In this document: in pieces, positions 8,104-16,997 of the stretch
How the letters are laid out: every line of letters starts with the position of its first letter
Numbering within the stretch: position 1 is the stretch's first letter
Assembly (NCBI GenBank): GCA_027067975.1
Contig: JAMOUS010000200.1
Span: 1-33,488 of the forward strand
DNA from: Bacteroidales bacterium
GTDB lineage: Bacteria > Bacteroidota > Bacteroidia > Bacteroidales > VadinHA17
DNA: 33,488 nucleotides
Reading direction: 5' to 3'
The notes under the pieces: generated by a model
What the model saw: only the letters and a program-made list of their open reading frames with translations
The model's database searches: none
What the model was told of the DNA's origin: nothing
Made by a program: the position numbers and the translations under genes

Positions 8104-9642
8104 ATGCGCAAGATCGTTATTTTCGTTTTGGCCGGGGTGATGCAGGCGGGTCTGCTCCATGCCGGCGGTATTGTGACGAACACCAACCAGAGTGCCGCCT
8201 GGGTGCGGTGGCTGGTGCGGGATGCCTCATTGGGCATCGACGCAGCCTATTACAACCCGGCCGGTCTCATGAAATTGGATGACGGTTTTCATCTCTCGCT
8301 GAACAACCAGTTCATCTTCCAGACGCAGACCATTGTGAGTGATTATCCCTATCTTCGTCCCACTCCCAAGGAGTATGAGGCAAAAGTGACGGCGCTGCTC
8401 TTTCCCGATCTTTTTGCCGTGTACAAGAAAGGCAAGTTTGCTTTTTCGGCCGGGGTGGTGCCCATCGGCGGCGGGGGGTCGGCCGATTTTTCCGACGGTA
8501 TCGCCAGTTTTGAGATCCCGGTGTCGGAGTTGGACACCATTCTTTCCTACACTCTGGCAGGGGTCGATCAGTATCTGCAGGGGGAGACAGGCAGAGATCC
8601 CGGTTTCCGGAATATCAACGGATACTCACTGAAAGCGGCTCTCAACGGTTCTTCGGTATATCTGGGATACCAGGCGACGGTGTCGTATGCCATCAACGAT
8701 CTGATCCAGGTGTCGCTGGGAGCACGTTATGTTTCCGTGCACAACAGTTATGAGGGGCATCTCACGGATGTCCATATCGGTGCTCCCGAGATCTATGGGG
8801 GAGAGCAACGTCCGGGGACATACATGCGGTTGGTGGCCGATTCGGTGCAACCGCATAATCCTTATCTGGCGGGGAAGCTACGCAGCGGAGCCGACAAGCT
8901 GGATGCAGCGACCGCCGACGGATATGTGGATGTGACCCAGAAAGGGGGAGGGGTGACCGCCATCATCGGAGTGAACATCTCCCCTTCGGAGGATCTCAAC
9001 ATCGCTTTGAAATATGAGCATCATACCAAGATCGAGGTGGAGAACAACACCCGTGTGGATAGTTTTGGTCTTTTTCCCGATGGAGCCAAATCACGAGCCG
9101 ATCTTCCAGGTATGCTTTCTGCAGGCATTCAATACCGGCCTGTGGAACGTTTAACGCTTCAAGCCGGGTTCCATTATTATTTTGACAAACCTGCATATTA
9201 TGGGAAAACGGTGGTGGATACCGTAGATCCGGGCACCCATCCGCCTACGGTGGTGGTCAGGCAGGTTGACAACAGGAATTTCATGAAAGGCAACACCTGG
9301 GAATTGGGACTGGGGGCCGAGTATATGGTGACCGACAAGTTCGGGGTGAGCGTGGGGTTCCTGCATGTGACCAGCGGTGCCAACGAACGCTACCAGTCGG
9401 CCATCGGTTTCAGCCTGAGCACCAATACGATCGGAGGTGGATTTGTGGTTAACTTCACCGACAAGATGCAGCTCAATATGGGATTCGACTATGTAATGTA
9501 TAAGGAAGAGAGTGTGGCGGCCAGTAAGACCGTGGTGCTCGATGCCAATCGGTTCAATCCCAAAACATTTGATGTGAATTATTCGACCACTTACGATAAA
9601 CAGACGATCGTTTTCGGGGTGGGGCTGGATATCAGTTTCTGA
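8104..9642 (+). CDS. OmpP1/FadL-family outer-membrane transport protein
   Basis: A 512-residue outer-membrane beta-barrel with a signal peptide at residues 1-20 (ending near LLHAGG). The mature N-terminus carries the FadL-type hatch motif, with NTNQSAAWVR, then R-x-AS-x-x-IDAAYYNPAGL at about residues 38-57. The C-terminal half shows alternating amphipathic strands and ends in a terminal Phe (GVGLDISF), as expected for barrel insertion. The family takes up long-chain fatty acids and other hydrophobic compounds; the real substrate here is unknown. It stands alone, with a strong terminator 22 bases after its stop. Confidence 0.88.
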   Translation: MRKIVIFVLAGVMQAGLLHAGGIVTNTNQSAAWVRWLVRDASLGIDAAYYNPAGLMKLDDGFHLSLNNQFIFQTQTIVSDYPYLRPTPKEYEAKVTALLFPDLFAVYKKGKFAFSAGVVPIGGGGSADFSDGIASFEIPVSELDTILSYTLAGVDQYLQGETGRDPGFRNINGYSLKAALNGSSVYLGYQATVSYAINDLIQVSLGARYVSVHNSYEGHLTDVHIGAPEIYGGEQRPGTYMRLVADSVQPHNPYLAGKLRSGADKLDAATADGYVDVTQKGGGVTAIIGVNISPSEDLNIALKYEHHTKIEVENNTRVDSFGLFPDGAKSRADLPGMLSAGIQYRPVERLTLQAGFHYYFDKPAYYGKTVVDTVDPGTHPPTVVVRQVDNRNFMKGNTWELGLGAEYMVTDKFGVSVGFLHVTSGANERYQSAIGFSLSTNTIGGGFVVNFTDKMQLNMGFDYVMYKEESVAASKTVVLDANRFNPKTFDVNYSTTYDKQTIVFGVGLDISF

Positions 9643-9664
9643 GATCAGAAAAAGTGAAAAAAAG

Positions 9665-9693
9665 CCGCCTGACCCCCGCAGGCGGTTTTTTTT
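9665..9693 (+). terminator. Intrinsic terminator after the FadL-type gene
   Basis: A 7-bp G+C stem (CCGCCTG 9665-9671, CAGGCGG 9679-9685) with a 7-base loop, followed by eight T. It separates the porin gene from the giant gene. Confidence 0.92.
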
Positions 9694-9708
9694 GGACTGA
9701 AAAAAACG

Positions 9709-9716
9709 TACTTTTG
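9709..9716 (+). promoter_or_regulatory. -7 element for the giant fusion gene
   Basis: TACTTTTG, a full match to TAnnTTTG, about 83 bases before the ATG at 9799. The T-rich terminator tail lies at the -33 position. TTTGG at 9691-9695 is too close (14-base spacer), so the -33 element is poor. Confidence 0.6.
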
Positions 9717-9798
9717 CACTTTTGGGGCACAGTGAGAGAAAGGTGTTTAAATATCTGGGAATGAAAAGGAAACATTTTTATTAAAACCATACACGATC

Positions 9799-12700
9799 AT
9801 GCAAGTACTTGGCGAACCGAAAGCCAGGCTTACGCAGGAGGCGAGGGATTTCCTCGACCTGTATGTTCAGTTGGGAGAGAGAGCAGAGAACTTTTTGCCG
9901 GACCGTATTTTCGACAGCCTCACGCAATTCGTGAGGTTGTGTTATGAAGAGCAGGACGATCCGGCGCGCCAGGAGGCGGAGATCCACCGTTATGTGCAGG
10001 AGCTGAAGGAGTCGATCCCGGGGTATGTGGACGTCTCCCTGATGCTGATGCCCCATGAGGACTCCAAGGCGTTCAAGTACAGCGCCTTGCGCAAACGGTT
10101 CCAGTCGCGGCTGCAGGAACTGATGGACACCGAACAGGTGGATGAGAAGACCAAGCGGCAGTTCACCAATATCCTCCATACCCATGATTATTCGTTGGGT
10201 ACGCCGCCGGTGACGCAGCAGACGATTGATTTTCTTTATCAGATTCTTTTGGGCGACAAGGTGCGGGAACTGCGCAAGTTCCGCGATCTGATCGGCATCG
10301 TGGACGATGTCGAGGAGGCCCAGTGGAACTATATGCTGGATGTTTTCGACCAGATGGTGGTGCAATCGACGCATTACACCACCACCGCCGAGAAGGAGCA
10401 TTTCATCAACCAGTCGCTCTCAACGGTCAACTTCAAGGGGCTGAACGGCTTCATGCGGACGGTGGTGTCGGGTACGGCCGAGACGGCGATCCAATTGCTG
10501 GCCGGTGAGGTGTTCAGCCCGGATATGGTGCGGGTGATCGACTTCACCACGCCGGAAGAATTGTATGAGGAGATTCGGGACGATGCCGTGCACATCTTTG
10601 CCATCCGTATCCGTAACATGCGGAAGAACCCTTTCAACCATTTCCGGTGGTTCCCGCTGCTGACGCGGATGGTGTTCATTGATGATTCGCCTGAGGCAAG
10701 GGCTTCGAACGTGTCGCTGGTGTTCTGTTTTCACAACGGCATCCTGCGGACGCTCAACAATGTACATAACAAAAAGCTGGGGGCCTTGGCGAACAGCCAG
10801 CTCAACCTGCGCTTGATCCTCGACAAGGTCAACCGCAACAACCTGAAACGGTTCCGGGAGGCTATCGAGAAGAAGATCCAGGCTTACGATCGTGAACTGC
10901 GGCAGCTGGCACGGGAGCAGCTGGGCGACGGTATCGACGCCGAGAAGGAGATCACCCTGTACAAGTTCGACGAGTTCTCCCGCCAGCTGATCAAGGACAA
11001 GTACATCCTTTCGAAGTTCGGAGCCTATATCGGTTTTGTCGAGAGGATGATGGACCCGGAACAGGCGCGTGCCACCACCGCCTCGCTGATCAAGGAATAC
11101 GAGGAACGGACACGGGCATACTTCTATTCCGAGAACAAGAAACTCCAGATCGCAACAGTGGTCGAAGGGGGCGGCCGGAACCAGATCCGCACCTATGCGG
11201 AATATCTGCTGCAACGGCCCCTCAAAGAGGTCAAACCGGAGATCATTGAGCGGTGCCGTGTGATCCTCGATATCATCCCGGACACTTACCAGCGAACCCT
11301 CCATACCCATTTTCACAAGAACTTCGGGCTCAACCTTTTTCTTGAAAAGTACAAAGAGTACCTCACGAAGGTGGAGAACGAGGCCGACAACCGGGGCCGG
11401 CTGATGAACTTCCTCATCGACCTGGGGATCGACCAGGAGTATATGGCCCGTCCCGAGAAGGAGCAAAAGATCATCCGCGAGTTCATCAGCGGCCTGGCCA
11501 ATATCGAGAAGACCAGTGTCTCGGACGATGTGCAGATGATCATCCGTGACCTGCTCTTTTACAACAACCGCAAGCCCAATCCTTTCATCTTCTACAACCA
11601 GGAGGCTTCCTGGGAATACCAGGATCTTTTCCCGCCCGACCGTTTCGACCTGAATCCCTTCGATATCGATATCGAGCTCAACGAAGAAGGGCGGGTCGAC
11701 TGGGAGCGGCTGCTGCGCAAGCTCGAACGCATCAAGAACACCTTCCAGTTGTTCGACGAGTCGGGCAGTCTGTGGGACCGTTTCTGCGAGAACTCCACCC
11801 TGATCATCAACGACCCGGCCAACCCCTCTGGGTTCACCGACTTCAACAATGTGCATCTGATCCGGTTCCTGAAGTTCCTCAACAACAGCAAGATCACCCT
11901 CTTCCTCGATGAGGCGTACAACGATGCCGTGAAGATCGAGGATCCCGAAGAACCGAAGTGGCGGACGATCTCGCGGTACATCATGAACAACATCGGGTCG
12001 TATGCGAAGATCAGCGTGGTGTCGTCGCTCTCTACCACCAAGAACATGGGGGCCACGGGCGACCGTCTGGGGTCGTTGATCGCCACGCCGGCGCGCAGGG
12101 ATGTGATCGAGTTTGCCCGGAAAAAATTCGGCGAGGCCCGGGGCAATGCCAACTCGCTTTACATGCTGGTGAACATCCTCGAGGTGGCGCAGTTGGCCAA
12201 GAAGATCAAGGACCGGATGGACGAGAACCTTCCCAAAGATGCCTCGCGGTACAAGATCAAGGAGAAGCTGAAAGGCTACATCCTGGCCGAGTTGGAACGC
12301 AACCGCACCCAGCGGAAGAAGAACAACGGCGGCCGCCGTCCGTCGATGTTCGAGGGGAGTCCGTTGCACCTGTTCCTGTTGGAAGAGCTCGTCAACCTCG
12401 ACAAGCTCGACCTGCTCGACCTTCCCGACGACTTCAAATACAAGGGGCAGCCTTTCTTCTCCTATTACAAGGATCATCTGGTCAGCGAGCTGAACAAGTT
12501 CCGCGTTAACAAGATCTTTCGCAACGAGTCGAACAAGCGCCTACGTCTGGCCAAGGAGACGGTCAGCCGCATCCTGGAAGAGCGGGAAGAAAAAGACATC
12601 ACCGTGCTCGACTCCGACGGGTCATATCTCTTCAATCTCTATATGAAAGAGTTCTTCTCGTTGCAGGATCTGGAGAAGTTCACCATGAAGCTGGCCGAGG

Positions 12701-15700
12701 AACGGGGGTTGGCCTTCCTGCCCTATCAGAAGGGCTTTGTCCGCCTCTCGCTGGGGGGATACCTGGAAGGCAGCGAGGAAAGCTATCGCATCTTTGCCCG
12801 CGAACTGGACAATGTGGTGCGGATCTTCCTGAAATACTGGGATCGCTTTGCGGCGATGAAGAAGAAGGAAGAGAACAAGTACGTCCGTTCCGAAGAGTTG
12901 CTCGAAGAGATCTTCCGCATCCGCAGCGACCGGGAGCTGATCGAGAAGCTTTTCGAGGATTTCGACACCATCAAGGAGCTGCAGAAGGTGTTGAGCCGCT
13001 CGATCCGCATCAGTGACATCGAGACGATCTACCATCCCTTCCCGAGTGTCAGCGGGGTGAACATCAATTACATCGGCGACTCGAAGAATGCGGTGTTCGA
13101 ATTTTACGAAAGCATTGGGAAGTGCCGCGACCTGAAAGAGTTCATCGCCAGCCAGGCCTTCACCAAGGTGTATGAGAACCTTTTGCCGCAGATCTACAAA
13201 AAGATCCCGGCCATCCGTAATCTCGACATCAACACGGTGATCGCCCGCTACGGCAAGCCCACGCTGATGAAGTACATCACGGCCAAGCTGGAATTCCAGC
13301 CCGATTCCTACATCCTAGATGATCCCGATGAGATGATCATCATGAAGGAGATCCTGCTGGAGCTGGAGAACATCCTCTTCTCCGATGCCAAGACGAAGAT
13401 CCTGGCATTGAAAGCCAACGAGCGGGATGTCTCCGGCGACCTGGCGCGGCTTGAGGGCTATAACCAGATCCTGCGCAAGTACATCAAAGAGCTGTTGCTC
13501 TACTTTGATCTGCCTTTCGAGCAGGAGGGGATGGAACCCTCGTATGAGGAGCTGGTGTACAAAGCCGTGGAAAACTTTGAGGATGTGGTGCGGAAACCGG
13601 CCTCGGAGATCAACCTTTTCCTGGCGGTGAGTGATCTGATCGAGGAGGTGCGCTCGATGAAGCAAGTGGGCAACCTGCGTTTTACCGGTCGTTTCATCGA
13701 GGCCGCCCACCAGTACCTTGAGCGGGAGATCCTCCAGAAGGGGACGAAGGTCCAGGAGAAGATCCTTACGCTCTATTTGCTGAAGAAGGATCATCTTTTC
13801 CGCGACAAGCTGCAGCACCGTTTGGAAGTCTATCTGGAGAATCTTTCTGCATATGAGGACGAGGAGGTGCGGCTTTTCACCGAAGATCTGGTGACGCGGG
13901 TGATGCCGGAGGATATCCGGCAGATCATCGGCGAGGTGCTGGGATACCGCAACATCAAGATCACCCAGGAGCGGCTCCATGACGAGGTGCGGGATGCGGT
14001 GCTCTTCATCACGGGCTTGATGAACCGCACCAAACACAATGAATATTACAAGCGTTACAACCATTATCTCATCAAGATCACCGAGAGCGCTTTCCGGCGC
14101 CAAAACTCGGCCATCAACGAGATGGTGCAACACGGGATCGCGATCTACCGCGACTTCAAGCCGGACAATGGGCTGGAAGAGTGGAAGAAGGGCGAGCTGA
14201 GCTGGATCAACAAGCTGCTGAGCCGCTGCGGTGTGATCGCCTGGGAGCAGCCGGTGCAGATGCATACCCGTATCGCCACCGACTCGAAAAAGCGGGAGTA
14301 TCCTTTCCATAAGGTCGACCGTCCCGACCGCGAGAAGCCGCATGCCCGGGTGCTGGAGGACGACTCGCCCTATGAGTTCATCAAGAAGATGCAGACGCGT
14401 CCCGCCTCGGGATTCTTCTCCCGCAGGATGAAGGAGTTTGTCGAGAACCTCGATCCGGAGGATTACCGCTGCAAGATCGTGGTGAACGGTCTGGTGAAAG
14501 AGATGTACATCTTCCAGAAGTCGTACCTGAAGTACCTCACCGACAACTTTCGTCTGATCCGCAGGGAGTTCATCTCGCTGGAGGAGGCGAAACGTTTCGT
14601 CCCCGACGTGATCTTCTTCCTGGGGGCTCCGGAGAAGATGCTTTCGTTCCCGTCGGTAGGGTATTTCGACATCAAGGGGCCGCGCGGAAATATCAAGACG
14701 ATCGTCACGCCGCTGGAGAAGAAGGCCGACTATTTCGGCAACATCAAGAAGCCGCGTCTGACGGTGGTGAACGAGAAGATCAAGGAGATGGGCGGCTTGC
14801 CGGTGCACGGCTCGCTGTTCGCCATTGAGGAGAGTGACGGCAGCCTTTTCGTGATCCAGGTGAGCGGTGACAGCGGTGTGGGCAAGTCGGAGATGATCGC
14901 GGCCATGATGCTCAAATGGATGCGCAAGAACCTGCCAGGGGTGCGGTCGATCAAGCTGATCGCCGGCGACATGTTCCATGTTTTCCCCGACAAGGAGGGC
15001 AACCTTTACGGTATCGGCACCGAGGTGGGAGACTTCTCACGGGTGACCGACTTCAACCCGGATTTCATCCGGGCTTACCGTACCCTTTTCGAGACGAGTG
15101 CCGACAGCAACGTCGAGGACCTCAACAGCCGGTCGACCATCAGCGGGCTGTGTGACATCTCGATGCCGTACAAGATCGACATCATGCTGACGGCCTACAA
15201 CTTCGGTCGCGAGGAGGCTGGGGTGAAGCGGTACGCCAACCCGGAAAACTTTGTGCTGTACCGCGACTCGCACGGCGAGCGCAAGGAAAAGGCGACCAGC
15301 TCGGACAACCCCAACATCCAGCGGACGCTGTTACGCTATACGGCCGACCCGAAGATCGTAAGCGTCATCGATGCACACGGCAACTATCTCGACCAGGTGC
15401 TCGACTGGGTGAAGGACGACTTCACCGGCAAGATCTACCTGGCTTCCACCTACAAGCTGATCGACAAGATCGACATTGAGGAGATCGTCAATGAGATCTT
15501 TACCGGCAAGCGGTTTGTGAAGGAGGGAACCGAATATGAGGTGTCGAAGGTGCGTTTCGACATCATCAAGAACCGTTTCCAGGTGGAGGCGGTGCCGGTG
15601 GCCGAAGAGGAAGGCAAAGGGCCGATCACCTTCCTGCTCGATCGTACTTTCTTCAGCACGATCTTCGACTCGCTGGCCAGCACGCCCGCGGGCAACCCCT

Positions 15701-16473
15701 TCATCTCGGAATACGGCGAGCACGAGATGCGTCAGCACCTGGTGAAGATCCTCAAGGGCGGGCCAGACGGTCAGGGCCGCGGGAAGAACATCCAATTGGG
15801 GATCCTCTCGACCGACCTGGGCAAAAAGGGGAAAGAGATCACCGGTCCCGAAAAGGCCGCGGAAGAGTTGCTCACCCTTATTCGCGAGGTGCGCATCCTG
15901 CGGCCCGAGATCGACGAGCAGCGTCAGTACGTGAAGCGACGCATCATCCAGGCTTACGGACCGTTGTTCCGGCATCACAAGCACAGTCTGGAGGTGTGGC
16001 GCTACAACTTCCTGCTCTATCAGCTAGAGCAGATGCGTAAAGCCCGGCTGGTACGCATGGATGATCCGTCGAAGGAGATCGATATGTCGGGTCTGAAAGA
16101 TTTCGCCCCGCTGCCGGAGGATCATGAGTTCAGTCCCTTGCTCATCACACCCAATATCAACATTGAGTTGACAGGTTTCAGTGAAACCTATGAACAACTG
16201 ATGTGGTTGCCCAACAACCGCGAGTTCGCCGACGAGCTCTATAAGGATTGCGACCGGCTGTATATCGCCCAAGGGTACAGTCGTGAGACCATCGTGAACA
16301 ATATGGTCTTGCAGTTGCTCCTGCTCAATGGTTATATCGATATTGAAGATATCAACCGGGCCCGGATCACGGAGAAAGCCAACCGTGAAACCATTGCAGC
16401 AGCGAAGTTCGCGTGTGTACGTAAGCTGAACGAACTGGAGAAGGCGACAAAGCCTGGCAACCGGAAAAAATAG
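9799..16473 (+). CDS. Giant cytoplasmic fusion: PLP aminotransferase-like core plus HPr kinase/PEPCK-like P-loop kinase
   Basis: One uninterrupted 2224-residue frame with no signal peptide or membrane helices, largely charged and helical. Residues 1-~500 are unrecognised. Residues ~530-1020 read as a fold-type I aminotransferase. NDPANPSG at 671-678 holds the cofactor-ring Asn (N675), D704 and Y707 form the DEAY motif, K748 is the PLP lysine and R756 follows eight residues later, exactly as K258/R266 in aspartate aminotransferase. R982 (FVRLSLGG) matches the substrate-carboxylate Arg. About 100 extra residues, very basic in part, sit between K748 and R982. Residues ~1660-2000 resemble HPr kinase: H1670 in VHG, P-loop GDSGVGKS at 1690-1697, IAGD with D1724, and an ISGL segment. 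The middle (~1020-1650) and the C-terminus are unassigned. It has its own promoter and terminator. No function is known to me; amino-acid-dependent signalling is speculation. Confidence 0.8.
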   Translation: MQVLGEPKARLTQEARDFLDLYVQLGERAENFLPDRIFDSLTQFVRLCYEEQDDPARQEAEIHRYVQELKESIPGYVDVSLMLMPHEDSKAFKYSALRKRFQSRLQELMDTEQVDEKTKRQFTNILHTHDYSLGTPPVTQQTIDFLYQILLGDKVRELRKFRDLIGIVDDVEEAQWNYMLDVFDQMVVQSTHYTTTAEKEHFINQSLSTVNFKGLNGFMRTVVSGTAETAIQLLAGEVFSPDMVRVIDFTTPEELYEEIRDDAVHIFAIRIRNMRKNPFNHFRWFPLLTRMVFIDDSPEARASNVSLVFCFHNGILRTLNNVHNKKLGALANSQLNLRLILDKVNRNNLKRFREAIEKKIQAYDRELRQLAREQLGDGIDAEKEITLYKFDEFSRQLIKDKYILSKFGAYIGFVERMMDPEQARATTASLIKEYEERTRAYFYSENKKLQIATVVEGGGRNQIRTYAEYLLQRPLKEVKPEIIERCRVILDIIPDTYQRTLHTHFHKNFGLNLFLEKYKEYLTKVENEADNRGRLMNFLIDLGIDQEYMARPEKEQKIIREFISGLANIEKTSVSDDVQMIIRDLLFYNNRKPNPFIFYNQEASWEYQDLFPPDRFDLNPFDIDIELNEEGRVDWERLLRKLERIKNTFQLFDESGSLWDRFCENSTLIINDPANPSGFTDFNNVHLIRFLKFLNNSKITLFLDEAYNDAVKIEDPEEPKWRTISRYIMNNIGSYAKISVVSSLSTTKNMGATGDRLGSLIATPARRDVIEFARKKFGEARGNANSLYMLVNILEVAQLAKKIKDRMDENLPKDASRYKIKEKLKGYILAELERNRTQRKKNNGGRRPSMFEGSPLHLFLLEELVNLDKLDLLDLPDDFKYKGQPFFSYYKDHLVSELNKFRVNKIFRNESNKRLRLAKETVSRILEEREEKDITVLDSDGSYLFNLYMKEFFSLQDLEKFTMKLAEERGLAFLPYQKGFVRLSLGGYLEGSEESYRIFARELDNVVRIFLKYWDRFAAMKKKEENKYVRSEELLEEIFRIRSDRELIEKLFEDFDTIKELQKVLSRSIRISDIETIYHPFPSVSGVNINYIGDSKNAVFEFYESIGKCRDLKEFIASQAFTKVYENLLPQIYKKIPAIRNLDINTVIARYGKPTLMKYITAKLEFQPDSYILDDPDEMIIMKEILLELENILFSDAKTKILALKANERDVSGDLARLEGYNQILRKYIKELLLYFDLPFEQEGMEPSYEELVYKAVENFEDVVRKPASEINLFLAVSDLIEEVRSMKQVGNLRFTGRFIEAAHQYLEREILQKGTKVQEKILTLYLLKKDHLFRDKLQHRLEVYLENLSAYEDEEVRLFTEDLVTRVMPEDIRQIIGEVLGYRNIKITQERLHDEVRDAVLFITGLMNRTKHNEYYKRYNHYLIKITESAFRRQNSAINEMVQHGIAIYRDFKPDNGLEEWKKGELSWINKLLSRCGVIAWEQPVQMHTRIATDSKKREYPFHKVDRPDREKPHARVLEDDSPYEFIKKMQTRPASGFFSRRMKEFVENLDPEDYRCKIVVNGLVKEMYIFQKSYLKYLTDNFRLIRREFISLEEAKRFVPDVIFFLGAPEKMLSFPSVGYFDIKGPRGNIKTIVTPLEKKADYFGNIKKPRLTVVNEKIKEMGGLPVHGSLFAIEESDGSLFVIQVSGDSGVGKSEMIAAMMLKWMRKNLPGVRSIKLIAGDMFHVFPDKEGNLYGIGTEVGDFSRVTDFNPDFIRAYRTLFETSADSNVEDLNSRSTISGLCDISMPYKIDIMLTAYNFGREEAGVKRYANPENFVLYRDSHGERKEKATSSDNPNIQRTLLRYTADPKIVSVIDAHGNYLDQVLDWVKDDFTGKIYLASTYKLIDKIDIEEIVNEIFTGKRFVKEGTEYEVSKVRFDIIKNRFQVEAVPVAEEEGKGPITFLLDRTFFSTIFDSLASTPAGNPFISEYGEHEMRQHLVKILKGGPDGQGRGKNIQLGILSTDLGKKGKEITGPEKAAEELLTLIREVRILRPEIDEQRQYVKRRIIQAYGPLFRHHKHSLEVWRYNFLLYQLEQMRKARLVRMDDPSKEIDMSGLKDFAPLPEDHEFSPLLITPNINIELTGFSETYEQLMWLPNNREFADELYKDCDRLYIAQGYSRETIVNNMVLQLLLLNGYIDIEDINRARITEKANRETIAAAKFACVRKLNELEKATKPGNRKK

Positions 16474-16493
16474 CGGTTGGAAGATCTTTCTGG

Positions 16494-16538
16494 AAAGGAT
16501 TTCCCGGGGCCTCTCCGTGCCGCGGGAGATCCTTTTTT
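16494..16538 (+). terminator. Intrinsic terminator of the giant gene
   Basis: A stem of about 13 bp (16494-16506 with 16523-16535, one G-T wobble) and a 16-base loop, followed by six T at 16533-16538. It overlaps the stop codon of the convergent SiaC-family gene. Confidence 0.85.
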
Positions 16539-16941
16539 AATTTTCTATGTACTCGAAAGGAATGCCAGCGATCTCGGACAGTTCTTCTCCGGCTTCGAGC
16601 ATATCGTCGTCGCCTTCATCGTAATACCACCGGATCACCACTTTCTGTCCGGCTTCCTGGAGTTCGCTGATCTCGGTAAAGATATCGAAGAGGAACTTGG
16701 CGGAGGATGAGTTGAAATATTTCAATTTGACCTCCAGGACCAGAGGGCGCTCGCCGTTGTAAACGGTCTTTCCCGTGCGGATCTCTTCGTCGAGAAACTT
16801 CCGGAGCCATTCCAGGACGGGGTAATAAAAGGCCCTCACATCCTCGGGACGGGAGACGCCGGAGATGGTGAACTTCCCTTCATCGGGATCGAAAGAGATC
16901 TCCGGTGAATGGGAGGTGGCTTCTATGGTGAGTTTTTCCAT
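16537..16941 (-). CDS. SiaC-family regulatory phosphoprotein (DUF1987)
   Basis: A 134-residue cytoplasmic protein matching the SiaC/DUF1987 family: start MEKLTIEAT, then FDPDEGKFTISGVSRPEDVRAFY at ~17-39 (here broken over two strands), a YFNSSSAK segment at 75-82, WYYDEGDDDMLEAGEE near the C-terminus, and the ending IPFEYIEN. In Pseudomonas aeruginosa, SiaC is phosphorylated on a Thr in the segment matching 75-82 and controls the diguanylate cyclase SiaD; here that segment carries serines. The frame extends to a TTG at 16968, but that codon lies inside a perfect promoter octamer, so ATG 16941 is the start. No SiaB-type kinase gene or GGDEF gene is in the window; the convergent neighbour carries an HPr-kinase-like domain. 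Confidence 0.85.
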   Translation of the reverse strand: MEKLTIEATSHSPEISFDPDEGKFTISGVSRPEDVRAFYYPVLEWLRKFLDEEIRTGKTVYNGERPLVLEVKLKYFNSSSAKFLFDIFTEISELQEAGQKVVIRWYYDEGDDDMLEAGEELSEIAGIPFEYIEN

Positions 16942-16965
16942 CCCTCCGGGTTTTGGGTTACTAGA

Positions 16966-16973
16966 CAAATATA
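16966..16973 (-). promoter_or_regulatory. -7 element for the SiaC-family gene
   Basis: Minus-strand TATATTTG, a full match to TAnnTTTG, 24 bases before the ATG at 16941. It overlaps the alternative TTG start at 16968 and so rules that start out. A T-rich stretch lies at the -33 position. Confidence 0.75.
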
Positions 16974-16997
16974 GTGAACCTTGGGCGAAATAAAAAG

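Noticed and set aside
10420-12477. Long minus-strand open frame (685 codons) and a second one at 13315-14979
   Set aside because: Both lie wholly inside the giant plus-strand gene, have low-complexity Leu/Val/His-rich translations with no family motif, and result from the codon bias of the G+C-rich sense strand.
16942-16968. Nine-residue N-terminal extension of the SiaC-family protein from TTG 16968
   Set aside because: The TTG lies inside the TATATTTG promoter element, so it would not be in the transcript; the family starts at MEKL.
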